The notes: generated by a model not told the origin, from the sequence alone. Numbered from the stretch's first letter, positions 9,332 to 18,354 are shown. The stretch is 64,000 bases of DNA from Methylobacter tundripaludum SV96 (GCF_000190755.2 NZ_JH109153.1:1053872-1117871), one strand, 5' to 3'. Program-made: numbers and translations.

Positions 9332-10384
9332 ATGTCCACATTCTTCAATTCGGTACATATTACCAATTTCAAATCGCTTAAAGATGTCACTTTAAGCGAT
9401 TGCAGACGTATTAATTTACTGATTGGTAAGCCGAATGTTGGAAAATCGAATATTCTTGAGGCGCTTGGATTGTTCGGCGTCGGCTATAGCCGACTTAATA
9501 AAAATAAAAAACTGACGCAATTCGTCAGATTCAATAATATTCGGGAATTATTCTTTGATGGCGACACCACTCAACCGATTGTTATTGAACTGAATAATAA
9601 TGATCGTGGTAGTAATGTTCCTAGCTGTAGAGTTGATTATCAAGCTTCAAAGCAGAGAGATCTCTTTGGCTCATTTGTACTTAATAACGAGCAACTATTA
9701 ATTACATTGCTTTTTAGTGATGGTAAACACTCCAAACTAACCGTAAATAGTAAATTAAATATTGATATTACTGAGTTAGGCGGATTATATGATATTAAGC
9801 AGTATAAATTTATTCATAACTCAGCATTGGAAAATTTAAATATACCGTATCTTATTCCACCATTTGGCACAAATTTACTTAATGTTATTCAAGAATATAA
9901 ACAATTACAAAAAGAACTGCGCGATATTTTTTCTGAATATAACTTAAAGTTGGTTATTGATACTGGAAATCACGAGTTAAGGATACAGAAAGAAATAAAA
10001 GATGGCCTCGTATTTTCACTTCCTTATGATTCGATAGCCGACACCCTACAAAGAATAATATTTTTTAAAGCCGCCATTGCTTCTAATGAAGATTCGATTT
10101 TATTGTTTGAAGAACCTGAAGCACATTGTTTTCCACCTTACATTACGCATATAGCAAAAGAAATCATCAGCTCAGAAACTAATCAGTTTTTTATCGCTAC
10201 ACACAGCCCTTATATTCTTGATACCTTCTTGGAAAATAGGCGTGATGATTTAGCGATTTTCATGGCTGATTTCAAGGATGGACAGACTGTTATTAAAAGG
10301 CTGACTGATGGTGAATTAAATGATGTTTATGAATATGGATTAGACCTTTTCTTTAATTCTGAGCTATTTACGGATGAGCTTTAA
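9332..10384 (+). CDS. RecF/OLD-like AAA family ATPase in a cassette between glyQ and glyS
   Basis: A 350-residue ATPase of the AAA15/AAA21 (ABC/SMC-like, RecF and OLD) group. It has the N-terminal pattern ITNFKSLKDV, Walker A GKPNVGKSN (32-40), Walker B LLFEEPEAH (about 256-263) and the H-switch segment ATHSPYIL (about 289-296). No nuclease domain is fused to it. Base composition is clearly more AT-rich than glyQ and glyS, suggesting acquisition by transfer. It starts three bases after the glyQ stop and overlaps the next gene by 11 bases, so the pair is co-translated. ATPases of this type paired with a small TOPRIM-like gene occur in phage defence (PARIS, Gabija, OLD), which is the basis for a tentative defensive role. 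Confidence 0.85.
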   Translation: MSTFFNSVHITNFKSLKDVTLSDCRRINLLIGKPNVGKSNILEALGLFGVGYSRLNKNKKLTQFVRFNNIRELFFDGDTTQPIVIELNNNDRGSNVPSCRVDYQASKQRDLFGSFVLNNEQLLITLLFSDGKHSKLTVNSKLNIDITELGGLYDIKQYKFIHNSALENLNIPYLIPPFGTNLLNVIQEYKQLQKELRDIFSEYNLKLVIDTGNHELRIQKEIKDGLVFSLPYDSIADTLQRIIFFKAAIASNEDSILLFEEPEAHCFPPYITHIAKEIISSETNQFFIATHSPYILDTFLENRRDDLAIFMADFKDGQTVIKRLTDGELNDVYEYGLDLFFNSELFTDEL

Positions 10385-10931
10385 TATCAATTACCGTATT
10401 ATTCCAGAATGTTATATCGATACTAACCTGGTTGAAACAATTACTCCTCCTGAAAGATTCGGTAGCACACGTGGCTATAATCACCAACGTAGTTGTAATA
10501 AAGTTATTGGAGTAATGAAAGACAAATTGAATGATGATTTTTCCGTAGGTATTTTGGATTACGATAAAAGACCTTTATCTCATACTTATAAATTTGTATT
10601 ACTTACTGAAAAGCACTGTTTAAAGCTATATAAGCATTCTGAAAAAAATCATTATTTGATATTTCATCCGCCAATCGAACAATGGATTCTTGATGAGGCA
10701 AAACGAGTAGGTATTTCTTTAGATGACCCTGCATATGATCTTCCAATAACACTTAAAGAGCTCATGGATGAGACCAAACATGAGTACAGTAAAAATGATC
10801 AAAGATTTAAACGTTTGTTTCGCGCTTTAATAAAACAAGATGCAATCGGTATCAATTTATTGGCTAATTGGACAAGGTATTTAAAAGAACATCCTTATAA
10901 TGCTGATAAACACGAATTAATAAACTTATAA
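10374..10931 (+). CDS. Small TOPRIM/DUF4276-like protein paired with the ATPase
   Basis: A 185-residue protein I cannot place in a named family. Its arrangement is compatible with a TOPRIM-like or RloB/DUF4276-like nuclease: a beta strand ending in E12 (YRIIPECYID), then D62 and D64 in a VGILDYDKR strand, then a PPIEQWIL helix. The gene overlaps the ATPase by 11 bases and is 22 bases upstream of glyS, with the same AT-rich composition as its partner. I infer that the two act together, the ATPase sensing or loading and this protein as effector. The nuclease assignment is an inference from the acidic residues only; it could be a non-catalytic partner. Confidence 0.6.
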   Translation: MSFNINYRIIPECYIDTNLVETITPPERFGSTRGYNHQRSCNKVIGVMKDKLNDDFSVGILDYDKRPLSHTYKFVLLTEKHCLKLYKHSEKNHYLIFHPPIEQWILDEAKRVGISLDDPAYDLPITLKELMDETKHEYSKNDQRFKRLFRALIKQDAIGINLLANWTRYLKEHPYNADKHELINL

Positions 10932-10953
10932 CGACATATAAAGGCAACTTATC

Positions 10954-13020
10954 GTGACCGCACAACACTTACTTTTCGAACTGGGTTCGGAAGAACTGCC
11001 TCCTAAGACTTTGCTAAAACTGAGCAACGCCTTATTGAACAACATTACCCAGGGGCTTAACGCCGCCGAATTAACTTTTACCGGCAGCAAAGCCTACGCC
11101 ACCCCCAGACGTCTGGCCGTATTCATTGAAAACTTGGCAACAGCACAACCGGATAAAACCGTCGAAAAACGCGGCCCGGCAATACAAGCGGCTTTCGCAC
11201 CGGACGGATCGCCCAGCAAAGCCGCCTTGGGTTTTGCGGTCAGTTGCGGCACCAGTTTCGATCAACTGGAACGCCTGAAAACCGACAAAGGCGAATGGCT
11301 CAGCTTTACTCAAGCCGTCAAAGGCCAAGCGACTGAAAACCTGATTCCCGACATTATCCGTCAAAGCATCGCCGGATTGCCGATTGCCAAGCGTATGCGC
11401 TGGGGCAGTTTCACTACCGAGTTCGTCAGGCCGGTACATTGGGCTGTTTTGCTTTACGGCGATAGCGTCATCGACACGGAAATCCTGGGCCTCAAAACCG
11501 GTGCGGCAACTCAGGGACACCGCTTCCACGCACCGCAAAAAATCACCCTGACCAAGCCGGAAGACTACGCTGATGTGTTGTATAAACAAGGCCGCGTCAT
11601 CGCCGATCTTGAACAAAGAAAAACGCTGATCCGTGACGCGGCGCAAAAAGCCGCCGCCGCAGTACACGGTCAGGCGCATATCGAAGACGATTTGCTGGAA
11701 GAGATTGCCGCCCTGAACGAATGGCCGGTGCCGATTACCGGAACTTTCGACCCGCGTTTCCTGGAGCTGCCGCCGGAAGTATTGATCACCACGATGCAGA
11801 CCAACCAGAAATACTTTCCGGTTAAAAATGCCGACGGCGGTTTGCTGGCGAACTTCATCACTTTCAGCAATATCGAAAGCACCAATCCCAAGTCCATCCA
11901 ACAGGGTAATGAGCGCGTGGTAACCCCGCGTCTTTCCGATGCGGAATTTTTCTGGAATCAGGATCGGAAAAAAACGTTGGAAGATCGCGTGGAAAGCTTG
12001 TCCAGCGTGGTTTTTCAGGAAAATCTGGGCACGGTTTTCGCCAAAACCAAACGGGTGCAAAATCTCGCGAAATTTATTGCCGGACACCTGAACGCCAATA
12101 TTGAACTGGCCGAACGTGCCGCGTTATTAGCCAAAACCGACCTGATGACCGAAATGGTCGGCGAATTCGGCAACCTGCAAGGCATTATGGGACGCTACTA
12201 TGCGCTGGCGGACAACGAACCGGAAGAGGTCGCACTGGCGATTGAGGAACAGTATTTCCCCAAACAATCCGGTAGCCCGACTGCGGACAGCACAACGGGG
12301 CAAGTCCTTGCTATCGCGGAAAAAATAGACACGCTGGTCGGCATTTTTGCCGTCGGCTTGATCCCTACCGGCGACAAAGACCCTTATGCATTGCGCCGCG
12401 CCGCATTAGGCATTCTCCGAACCATCATAGAGAATAAACTCAACATCAATATCATTGAGCTGACGGAATTCGCCGGCGCTCAGATTAAAACAACTTCCGA
12501 TCAATCGGGAACATCCGACCGGGTTATCGATTTTATTTTCGACCGATTGAAAGGCTATTGTCTTGATCAGGGCTACACTGCCGATGAATTCGATGCAGTC
12601 ATCACCGTAACTCCCGCCGAACCGCTGGATTTTATGCAACGTTTGCAGGCGGTTAAAGCCTTCAGGCAGTTGCCCGAAGCCGAAAGTCTGGCGGCGGCGA
12701 ATAAACGCATCCGCAACATCCTGAAAAAATCGGAGTCGCAACCGGCCGCCAGCGTCGGCGCATTGCTTGAGCCGCAAGAAAAGCAGCTGTTGCAAGCCGC
12801 ACTGCAATCCGCCGATGACATTCAACCGTTGCTGGCGCAGCGCAATTACCAGGCGACGCTTAACCGTTTGGCGGGTTTACGCAATGACGTCGATGCCTTT
12901 TTCGATCATGTGATGGTGATGACCGATGATCTTGACTTGCGCGCCAACCGGCTGGCATTGCTCAACCTGTTGTCCGAGCAGTTCTTAACCTGCGCCGACA
13001 TCTCCAAATTGCAATCGTAA
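10954..13020 (+). CDS. glyS: Glycyl-tRNA synthetase beta subunit
   Basis: tRNA-binding beta subunit (688 residues) that works with GlyQ. Conserved stretches include LLFELGSEELPPK at the start, RMRWG around 145 and TNQKYFPVKNADG around 288, and the C-terminal anticodon-binding DALR-like domain contains FFDHVMVM. The start is GTG 10954 with a weak AAGG at 10941. It is separated from glyQ by a 1.6 kb cassette, so it may depend on readthrough transcription across the two inserted genes. Confidence 0.98.
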   Translation: MTAQHLLFELGSEELPPKTLLKLSNALLNNITQGLNAAELTFTGSKAYATPRRLAVFIENLATAQPDKTVEKRGPAIQAAFAPDGSPSKAALGFAVSCGTSFDQLERLKTDKGEWLSFTQAVKGQATENLIPDIIRQSIAGLPIAKRMRWGSFTTEFVRPVHWAVLLYGDSVIDTEILGLKTGAATQGHRFHAPQKITLTKPEDYADVLYKQGRVIADLEQRKTLIRDAAQKAAAAVHGQAHIEDDLLEEIAALNEWPVPITGTFDPRFLELPPEVLITTMQTNQKYFPVKNADGGLLANFITFSNIESTNPKSIQQGNERVVTPRLSDAEFFWNQDRKKTLEDRVESLSSVVFQENLGTVFAKTKRVQNLAKFIAGHLNANIELAERAALLAKTDLMTEMVGEFGNLQGIMGRYYALADNEPEEVALAIEEQYFPKQSGSPTADSTTGQVLAIAEKIDTLVGIFAVGLIPTGDKDPYALRRAALGILRTIIENKLNINIIELTEFAGAQIKTTSDQSGTSDRVIDFIFDRLKGYCLDQGYTADEFDAVITVTPAEPLDFMQRLQAVKAFRQLPEAESLAAANKRIRNILKKSESQPAASVGALLEPQEKQLLQAALQSADDIQPLLAQRNYQATLNRLAGLRNDVDAFFDHVMVMTDDLDLRANRLALLNLLSEQFLTCADISKLQS

Positions 13021-13043
13021 ATGAACATGCCACAGGGTTCATC

Positions 13044-13067
13044 GTTCCCACGCTCCAGCGTGGGAAC
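13044..13067. repeat. Short palindromic repeat
   Basis: Perfect 11-base arms GTTCCCACGCT / AGCGTGGGAAC with a 2-base loop, between glyS and gmhB. A related palindrome (TTCCCACGC...GCGTGGGAA) occurs in the narJ-narH gap near 36832-36855. It is followed by a second GC-rich inverted repeat (about 13078-13094). Probably a dispersed REP-like element; it could also serve as a transcript-end hairpin for glyS. Confidence 0.75.
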
Positions 13068-13110
13068 ACAATCAGCGCCGCGCCAGCGGCGCGGGAACGC
13101 ACTATAATCC

Positions 13111-13662
13111 ATGCCCGAAAACCGCTACGTATTGCTGGATCGTGATGGCGTCATTAACCATGATTCGGATGACTTCATAAAATCCCCGGAACAATGGCTG
13201 CCGATTGAAGGCAGCCTTGAGGCGATTGCCCTGCTCAACGAACATGGCTATAAAGTCGTGGTGGTCACCAATCAGTCCGGCGTAGCCCGCGGCTTACTCG
13301 ATGCCGCCACGCTGGAAAAAATCCATGCAAAAATGCAGCGCATGGCCGAAGAGAAAGGCGGAAAAATCGACGCCGTCTATTTTTGCCCGCACGGCCCGGA
13401 CGACAACTGCAACTGCCGCAAACCCAAGCCGGGCTTGCTTGAAGCCTTTGCAGCCGACCACCATGTCAGCCTGAGCGGCATGGCGGTTATCGGCGATTCG
13501 CTCCGCGACCTCCAGGCAGCGCAGGCCGTCGGTGCAAGCCCGATACTGGTCAAAACCGGTAAAGGCCGAAAAACCCTAACTGAAAATCCTAATCTCGATA
13601 TTCCTGTTTTTGAGAACTTATATGACGCAGCAAAACACCTCACATCAAGACTCCAGACCTAA
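13111..13662 (+). CDS. gmhB: D-glycero-beta-D-manno-heptose-1,7-bisphosphate 7-phosphatase
   Basis: HAD-superfamily phosphatase (183 residues) of the ADP-heptose pathway that supplies the lipopolysaccharide inner core. The nucleophile motif is DRDGVIN with D10 and D12, followed by VVTNQSGVARG, a zinc-binding Cys/His cluster in FCPHGPDDNCNCRKPKPG (about 93-110) and the acidic motif VIGDSLRDL. The zinc cluster separates GmhB from histidinol phosphatase relatives. It overlaps the acyltransferase gene by 41 bases, which links two envelope lipid genes in one operon, as in many gammaproteobacteria. Confidence 0.93.
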   Translation: MPENRYVLLDRDGVINHDSDDFIKSPEQWLPIEGSLEAIALLNEHGYKVVVVTNQSGVARGLLDAATLEKIHAKMQRMAEEKGGKIDAVYFCPHGPDDNCNCRKPKPGLLEAFAADHHVSLSGMAVIGDSLRDLQAAQAVGASPILVKTGKGRKTLTENPNLDIPVFENLYDAAKHLTSRLQT

Positions 13663-14368
13663 AAACTATATAGGCTCGGCCCTGTTATTTTTGGGTATTT
13701 TCTCTACCGCTACCATCGTAGGAATATTGCTTATTCTAGGCATGCTGACGACCTTTAAAATACGCTGGAAAATCGGTCATGCCTGGTGCGCTATTATCGG
13801 CTGGATAACCAAAGTGACCTGCGGCCTCACCTATGAAGTGGAAGGACTGGAAACCATCGATCCGCAACGGCCTGCCATTATTTTGAGCAATCATCAGTCT
13901 GCGTGGGAAACGCTGGCGTTAAGATATATTCTGCCGCCTCATTCAGTCGTCATAAAACGTGAACTGCTTTATCTCCCGATTTGGGGATGGTCGCTGCTCA
14001 CCCTGAAATCCATCGTCATCAACCGGAAAAATCAACGCGCCTCATTACGTTCATTGCTCGAACAAGGCACTAAATATTTAAACCAGGGCTTATGGGTGCT
14101 GATTTTTCCTGAAGGCACTCGCGCAGGAGCCAGGGAAGTATTGAAGTTCAATATCGGCGGCGCGATGTTGGCGCATAAAACCGGCTACCCCGTCATTCCG
14201 GTCGCACATAATGCCGGTGATTTTTGGCCGCGCTATAGTTTTTTAAAATATCCCGGCGTTATCAAGCTGAAAATCGGCCCGGTCATAGAGACCAAGGGAC
14301 GCAAAGCCGCCGACATCAATGCCGAAGCGGAGGCTTGGATAACGCAGGCAATGAAGGAGATGGATTGA
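13622..14368 (+). CDS. plsC: 1-acyl-sn-glycerol-3-phosphate acyltransferase
   Basis: Inner membrane acyltransferase (248 residues) making phosphatidic acid for phospholipid synthesis. A transmembrane helix spans about 18-44. The catalytic block is SNHQSAWE (H91), where the usual HX4D is HX4E, a known variant in this subfamily; the second block is FPEGTR (162-167), followed by PVIPVAHNAG. ATG 13622 is preferred over a TTG four codons upstream. The gene lies within the end of gmhB in another frame, a typical overlapping pair. Specificity within the PlsC family cannot be fixed from the sequence. Confidence 0.88.
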   Translation: MTQQNTSHQDSRPKNYIGSALLFLGIFSTATIVGILLILGMLTTFKIRWKIGHAWCAIIGWITKVTCGLTYEVEGLETIDPQRPAIILSNHQSAWETLALRYILPPHSVVIKRELLYLPIWGWSLLTLKSIVINRKNQRASLRSLLEQGTKYLNQGLWVLIFPEGTRAGAREVLKFNIGGAMLAHKTGYPVIPVAHNAGDFWPRYSFLKYPGVIKLKIGPVIETKGRKAADINAEAEAWITQAMKEMD

Positions 14369-14370
14369 TT

Positions 14371-14441
14371 CAGGCGAAAGACAAAGGGCAAAGGGCAAAA
14401 AGAAGAGCGCCCCCTTTGCCTTTCGCCTTTCGCCTTGCGCC
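14371..14441. repeat. Imperfect inverted repeat after plsC
   Basis: The left arm CAGGCGAAAGACAAAGGGC and the right arm GCCTTTCGCCTTGCGCCTG fold into a long imperfect hairpin just after the plsC stop. Internal AAAGGGC units resemble the GGCTAAA heptamer array at 27133. It may end the gmhB-plsC transcript. Confidence 0.55.
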
Positions 14442-14495
14442 TGATGTATAATGCCGCACGGCGCATTTTCAATTTAATAACGGTAATATACTCAC

Positions 14496-14903
14496 ATGAA
14501 AAAACTACTGCTCATTTCCCTGTCCGCATTATTACTCTCCGGTTGCGCAGATAAAAAACAATATGAAGAGACTGTGTTGGAGCAAATGCAGCTGGAAAAA
14601 GACATTAAGGACTACAAACTGTCCCCCGAGCGCATGGCTAAATGCGTCGTCGATACGACCTCGGGCAAAATGCCCGGCATTTTTGCTCTCGACCCCAAGC
14701 GCTTGACCGCTTACCGTAACTATACAAAAATGTTGACGCTGTCCTCGTCTAAAGACCCTAAAAAGACCCTTGAAGAATTACGCGCTGATTTCGGTTCGGC
14801 ACAAGATCTTGCAGAAGCTCACTCCAACTATACCGAAAGCCAGATGGATTGCTTGGCCGCCCTGATCGGGGAATCGGAAGAACCCACAAAAGGTGAAAAA
14901 TAA
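14496..14903 (+). CDS. Small lipoprotein of unknown function
   Basis: A 135-residue predicted lipoprotein: a basic, hydrophobic leader ends in the lipobox LLLSGC with the lipidated cysteine at position 17. Asp is not at position +2 (the residue is Ala), so outer membrane localisation is likely by the E. coli rule. The rest is charged and mainly helical, with two later cysteines (C50 and C123) that might form a disulphide. I do not recognise the family. It converges with the YchJ-like gene. Confidence 0.75.
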   Translation: MKKLLLISLSALLLSGCADKKQYEETVLEQMQLEKDIKDYKLSPERMAKCVVDTTSGKMPGIFALDPKRLTAYRNYTKMLTLSSSKDPKKTLEELRADFGSAQDLAEAHSNYTESQMDCLAALIGESEEPTKGEK

Positions 14904-14936
14904 CGTTTTTTTGAGTAACTTGATCAGAACTGCCCA

Positions 14937-14967
14937 ATCAAGGGCGGCCCAACCGGTCGCCCTTGAT
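14937..14967. terminator. Bidirectional hairpin terminator candidate
   Basis: Perfect 10-base arms (ATCAAGGGCG at 14937-14946, CGCCCTTGAT at 14958-14967) sit between the convergent lipoprotein and YchJ-like genes. A run of seven T at 14906-14912 precedes it on the plus strand, but no T-run follows directly, so efficiency is uncertain. Confidence 0.5.
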
Positions 14968-14975
14968 GCCCCGCC

Positions 14976-15461
14976 TCACTCAGCTCCGCAACACCGCTTA
15001 AACTTCTTGCCGCTGCCACAGGAACACGGGGCATTTTTGCCCAGATTAGTCTGTAAACCTACCTTGCCGATGGATTTAACCAGCCCATCCAGATAAAACC
15101 AGCCGCCCGCGCGTTTGATAAATTGGCTGATCTCAGTCATGACGTACTCTTCGCCATCCTCCAAATAATACGCCTTAAACTCCACCACACCTTTAGCATC
15201 CTTGGCCCCGCCTTTTTTAGTGTTGCCGATTTCCAAGCGTTGCCAATCGACTTTTTCCTTGGAAAAATCGATCAATTCAGGCCGCACCGTGGCATCCCAG
15301 GTATCCTGCAAATAACCGGCATTATGCAAAGCATAAGCAGTAAAGCGCGAACGCATCAAAGCTTCGGCAGTTACGGGCTTTTTTTCGCCGGAATGAAATG
15401 GGCCGCAGCATTGAGCGTATTCAATGCCCGATCCGCAAAGGCAGAAGGTCGGTGTGTTCAA
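14976..15461 (-). CDS. YchJ-family SEC-C zinc-binding protein
   Basis: A 161-residue UPF0225 (YchJ) protein. SEC-C zinc motifs flank the protein: CLCGSG...CCGPFH at residues 7-22 and CSCGSGKKFKRCCG near the C-terminus, each giving a C-x-C...C-C/H site like that of SecA. The central domain has the NTF2-like pattern RSRFTAYALHNAGYL. The function is unknown; roles in protein quality control have been proposed for SEC-C proteins in general. The gene stands alone with no operon partner. Confidence 0.9.
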   Translation of the reverse strand: MNTPTFCLCGSGIEYAQCCGPFHSGEKKPVTAEALMRSRFTAYALHNAGYLQDTWDATVRPELIDFSKEKVDWQRLEIGNTKKGGAKDAKGVVEFKAYYLEDGEEYVMTEISQFIKRAGGWFYLDGLVKSIGKVGLQTNLGKNAPCSCGSGKKFKRCCGAE

Positions 15462-15668
15462 AAGAAGTTCCTTATTAAAATGTTGGCTTATTTTACATGG
15501 ATCCGCATTCGATAGTAGGGTGAAACCTGACAGTTTGGGCTTCGATTGCCCGTCTAATTTCTGTTTATGAATAGGCTCCCGTTATAATGTTCCACCGGAT
15601 GAACTGCATAACGCCCACGCTCCCACCGCCAATCCGTAACCTCATCAACTCAACTATCCGACAAGAAA

Positions 15669-16664
15669 TTGATAAGTAAGCAAAATAAAAAACCTCATCC
15701 CGGCAGAAAATTCTGCGTTGCCCCGATGCTGGACTGGACTGATAGACACTGCCGTTATTTTCATCGGCTGATTTCACAACATGCTTTTTTGTATACCGAA
15801 ATGGTGACGACCGGCGCCTTGATTCACGGCGACCACCACCGATTCCTGCAATTTAGCGCAGCCGAGCGCCCGGTTGCATTTCAGTTGGGCGGCAGCAACC
15901 CTCGTGAACTGGCTATCTGCGCCAAGATGATTGAAGATTACGGCTATGACGAGGTGAACTTGAATGTCGGCTGTCCCAGCGACCGAGTCCAGAACGGCCG
16001 CTTCGGCGCTTGCCTGATGGCGGAACCCGAACTGGTCGCCGAATGCGTTGCCGCAATGGCTCAGGCGGTTTCAATTCCGGTCACGGTTAAATCGAGAATC
16101 GGCATTGATGAGCGCGATTCTTATGAAGAGCTGGTGCATTTTGTATCGACGGTTGCCGATGCCGGTTGCGAAACTTTTATTATCCATGCAAGAAAGGCGT
16201 GGCTGAGCGGCTTGTCGCCCAAGCAAAACCGCGATGTTCCGCCGTTGCGCTACGATGTGGCCTATCAAATAAAACAGGACTTCCCGCAGCTGGAAATCAT
16301 CCTGAACGGCGGCATCACCACCCTGGATCAGGCCGAAGCTGTTTTGGCCCATGTTGACGGCGTCATGGTAGGCCGGGAGGCTTATCACAACCCTTATCTG
16401 TTGGCCGAAGTGGATCGGCGGTTTTATGGCGAGTCCAAAGAACCCCGGTCACGGGAAATGATTATGGATTTGTTGATCCCCTATATTCAGCAGCAACTTG
16501 AACTTAACGATGGCGTTCGCTTAAACAACATCTCCCGGCATATCTTAGGCCTGTTTCATGGCGAGCCGGGTGCCAGAGGCTGGCGACGGCATCTTAGCGA
16601 AAATGCCTGCAAGCCCGGCGCGGACATCAAGGTGATTTTGGAAGCGCTGCCTACCCGGATCTAG
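15669..16664 (+). CDS. dusA: tRNA-dihydrouridine(20/20a) synthase
   Basis: FMN enzyme (331 residues) that reduces uridines 20 and 20a in the tRNA D-loop. The motif VAPMLDWTDRHCRYFHRL at the N-terminus distinguishes DusA from DusB and DusC. LNVGCPSDRVQNGRFGACLM carries the catalytic cysteine (GAC) and FIIHARKAWLSGLSP binds RNA/FMN. The start is uncertain: no in-frame ATG occurs before the VAPM methionine and an in-frame stop lies at 15609, so TTG 15669 is the most plausible start. Confidence 0.94.
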   Translation: MISKQNKKPHPGRKFCVAPMLDWTDRHCRYFHRLISQHAFLYTEMVTTGALIHGDHHRFLQFSAAERPVAFQLGGSNPRELAICAKMIEDYGYDEVNLNVGCPSDRVQNGRFGACLMAEPELVAECVAAMAQAVSIPVTVKSRIGIDERDSYEELVHFVSTVADAGCETFIIHARKAWLSGLSPKQNRDVPPLRYDVAYQIKQDFPQLEIILNGGITTLDQAEAVLAHVDGVMVGREAYHNPYLLAEVDRRFYGESKEPRSREMIMDLLIPYIQQQLELNDGVRLNNISRHILGLFHGEPGARGWRRHLSENACKPGADIKVILEALPTRI

Positions 16665-16714
16665 GTAAAGAGCGAAGCTTTGCCTACAGGGATGTAGGCA
16701 AGGGGCGTGAGCTT

Positions 16715-16762
16715 CGACTGCATGGATGCAGGAGGTAGAGCAATGCAGGAGCAATTGCCGAG
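16715..16762 (+). repeat. Dispersed 48-base repeat, copy 1
   Basis: Begins CGACTGCATGGATGCAGGAG and ends GCAGGAGCAATTGCCGAG. Close copies occur at 18376-18446 (with an internal insertion of about 22 bases) and, inverted, at 36623-36671. It contains the small inverted repeat TGCATGGATGCA. All three copies are intergenic. Confidence 0.8.
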
Positions 16763-16835
16763 GAAGCGGAAGCTTTAAAATTCCCAACGCCATGCTGTAT
16801 ACTGACCAGCTATTTTTATAACTGGGATTGAAACA

Positions 16836-17378
16836 ATGGAACAGCATTTTGCCAGCATTATTGAGGCAGTCGGTGAAGATTTAACTCGCGAAGGCCTGAT
16901 CGATACGCCAAAACGCGCGGCCAAAGCTTTCAAATTTTTAAACAACGGCTATGAAAAAACCCTGGAAGAAGTGCTGAACGGCGCTATTTTTACCGCCGAT
17001 ACCGAAGACATGGTTATCGTGAAGGATATTGAACTGTATTCTTTATGCGAACACCATTTACTGCCGTTTATCGGCAAATGTCATGTCGGTTATTTGCCGA
17101 AAGGCAAGGTCATGGGCTTGTCCAAAGTGGCTCGTGTTATCGATATGTACGCACGCCGCCTACAAATCCAGGAAGTACTGACCAAACAGATAGCCGACGC
17201 GATTGAACTGGCAACCGGCGCCCGAGGCGTAGCGGTGGTTATTGAAGCCAAGCATTTGTGCATGATGATGCGCGGCGTTGAAAAGCAAAACTCGGTGATG
17301 ACGACGTCAGTGATGACCGGGATTTTCCGTAAGGAAATCAGCACCCGTTCGGAATTCTTAAACCTGATCAACCGATAA
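16836..17378 (+). CDS. folE: GTP cyclohydrolase I
   Basis: Makes dihydroneopterin triphosphate from GTP, the first step of folate (and tetrahydromethanopterin-type pterin) synthesis. The 180-residue protein shows the zinc site [17 protein letters not shown], with the cysteine and histidines in order, and the second zinc cysteine in [14 protein letters not shown], followed by TTSVMTG. Both are invariant in FolE type IA. A 171-base gap upstream contains a dispersed repeat and a probable promoter; hemH follows after 7 bases, so the two are likely co-transcribed. Confidence 0.97.
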   Translation: MEQHFASIIEAVGEDLTREGLIDTPKRAAKAFKFLNNGYEKTLEEVLNGAIFTADTEDMVIVKDIELYSLCEHHLLPFIGKCHVGYLPKGKVMGLSKVARVIDMYARRLQIQEVLTKQIADAIELATGARGVAVVIEAKHLCMMMRGVEKQNSVMTTSVMTGIFRKEISTRSEFLNLINR

Positions 17379-17385
17379 GCCTGAA

Positions 17386-18354
17386 ATGACCGCAAAAAAG
17401 ACCGGCGTATTACTGGCAAATCTGGGCTCGCCCACCGCGCCGACCACATCGGCGGTCAGGCGGTTTCTTAAGGAGTTTCTTTGGGATCCGCGCGTGGTCA
17501 ACCTGCCCAGACCGCTGTGGTGGGTGATACTGCATTTTTTCGTGCTGCCTTTTCGCCCCCGAAAATCGGCAAAGGCCTATCGCAAAGTATGGGATGAAAA
17601 AGGTTCGCCGTTAATCTTCCTGACCCTGCAATTAACCGAGCGGGTTGCCGAAAAGTTGCATGCCAAAGGCGTCACTACCCAGCATGTGATGCGCTATGGC
17701 GAACCTTCCATCGCCAAGCAGTTAAAAGCCTTCAAAACGGCGGGCATCGATAATTTAATCGTCCTGCCGTTGTACCCGCAATATTCCTCAACAACCACTG
17801 CATCGATCTATGACGATGTGATTAAAGAGCTGAATCAGTGGAGGCATCTACCCAACATTCACTTTATCAGCGATTATCACCAGCACAGTCACTATATTGC
17901 TGCGGTTGCCGAATCCATTGAGCAAAGCTGGCGGGAGCACGGCAAAAACGAGCTGTTATTGATGTCCTTTCACGGCTTGCCCGAACAACTCACTAAATGG
18001 GGCGACCCTTATTTTCATCAGTGCCACAAAACCGCCGCCTTGATTGCGGCAAAATTGGGCATCGATGAAAAACAATGGATGATTGTGTTCCAATCGCGTT
18101 TCGGCAAGGCGCAATGGCTGAAACCTTATTGCGTGGACACGTTAAAGGATCTTCCTGGGCAAGGCATTAAAAAGATAGATGTTGTTTGCCCAGGGTTTGC
18201 GGTGGACTGCCTGGAAACGCTGGAAGAAATAGCCATGGAAAACAAAGCTGTTTTTATGGCGTCCGGCGGCGTGGAGTATCGTTATATCGCGGCGCTGAAT
18301 GACTCGGAAATCCATGTTGATGCTATAGTTAATCTGCTTGAGCAGAAGCTTTAA
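17386..18354 (+). CDS. hemH: Ferrochelatase
   Basis: Inserts ferrous iron into protoporphyrin IX, the last step of haem synthesis. The 322-residue length and motifs GVLLANLGSPTAP at the N-terminus, LPLYPQYSSTTTAS (about 124-137), LMSFHGLPEQ with the catalytic histidine (about 194-203) and VVCPGFAVDCLETLEEI (about 266-282) are diagnostic. No C-terminal Fe-S cysteine set is seen. Starts 7 bases after folE. Confidence 0.97.
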   Translation: MTAKKTGVLLANLGSPTAPTTSAVRRFLKEFLWDPRVVNLPRPLWWVILHFFVLPFRPRKSAKAYRKVWDEKGSPLIFLTLQLTERVAEKLHAKGVTTQHVMRYGEPSIAKQLKAFKTAGIDNLIVLPLYPQYSSTTTASIYDDVIKELNQWRHLPNIHFISDYHQHSHYIAAVAESIEQSWREHGKNELLLMSFHGLPEQLTKWGDPYFHQCHKTAALIAAKLGIDEKQWMIVFQSRFGKAQWLKPYCVDTLKDLPGQGIKKIDVVCPGFAVDCLETLEEIAMENKAVFMASGGVEYRYIAALNDSEIHVDAIVNLLEQKL

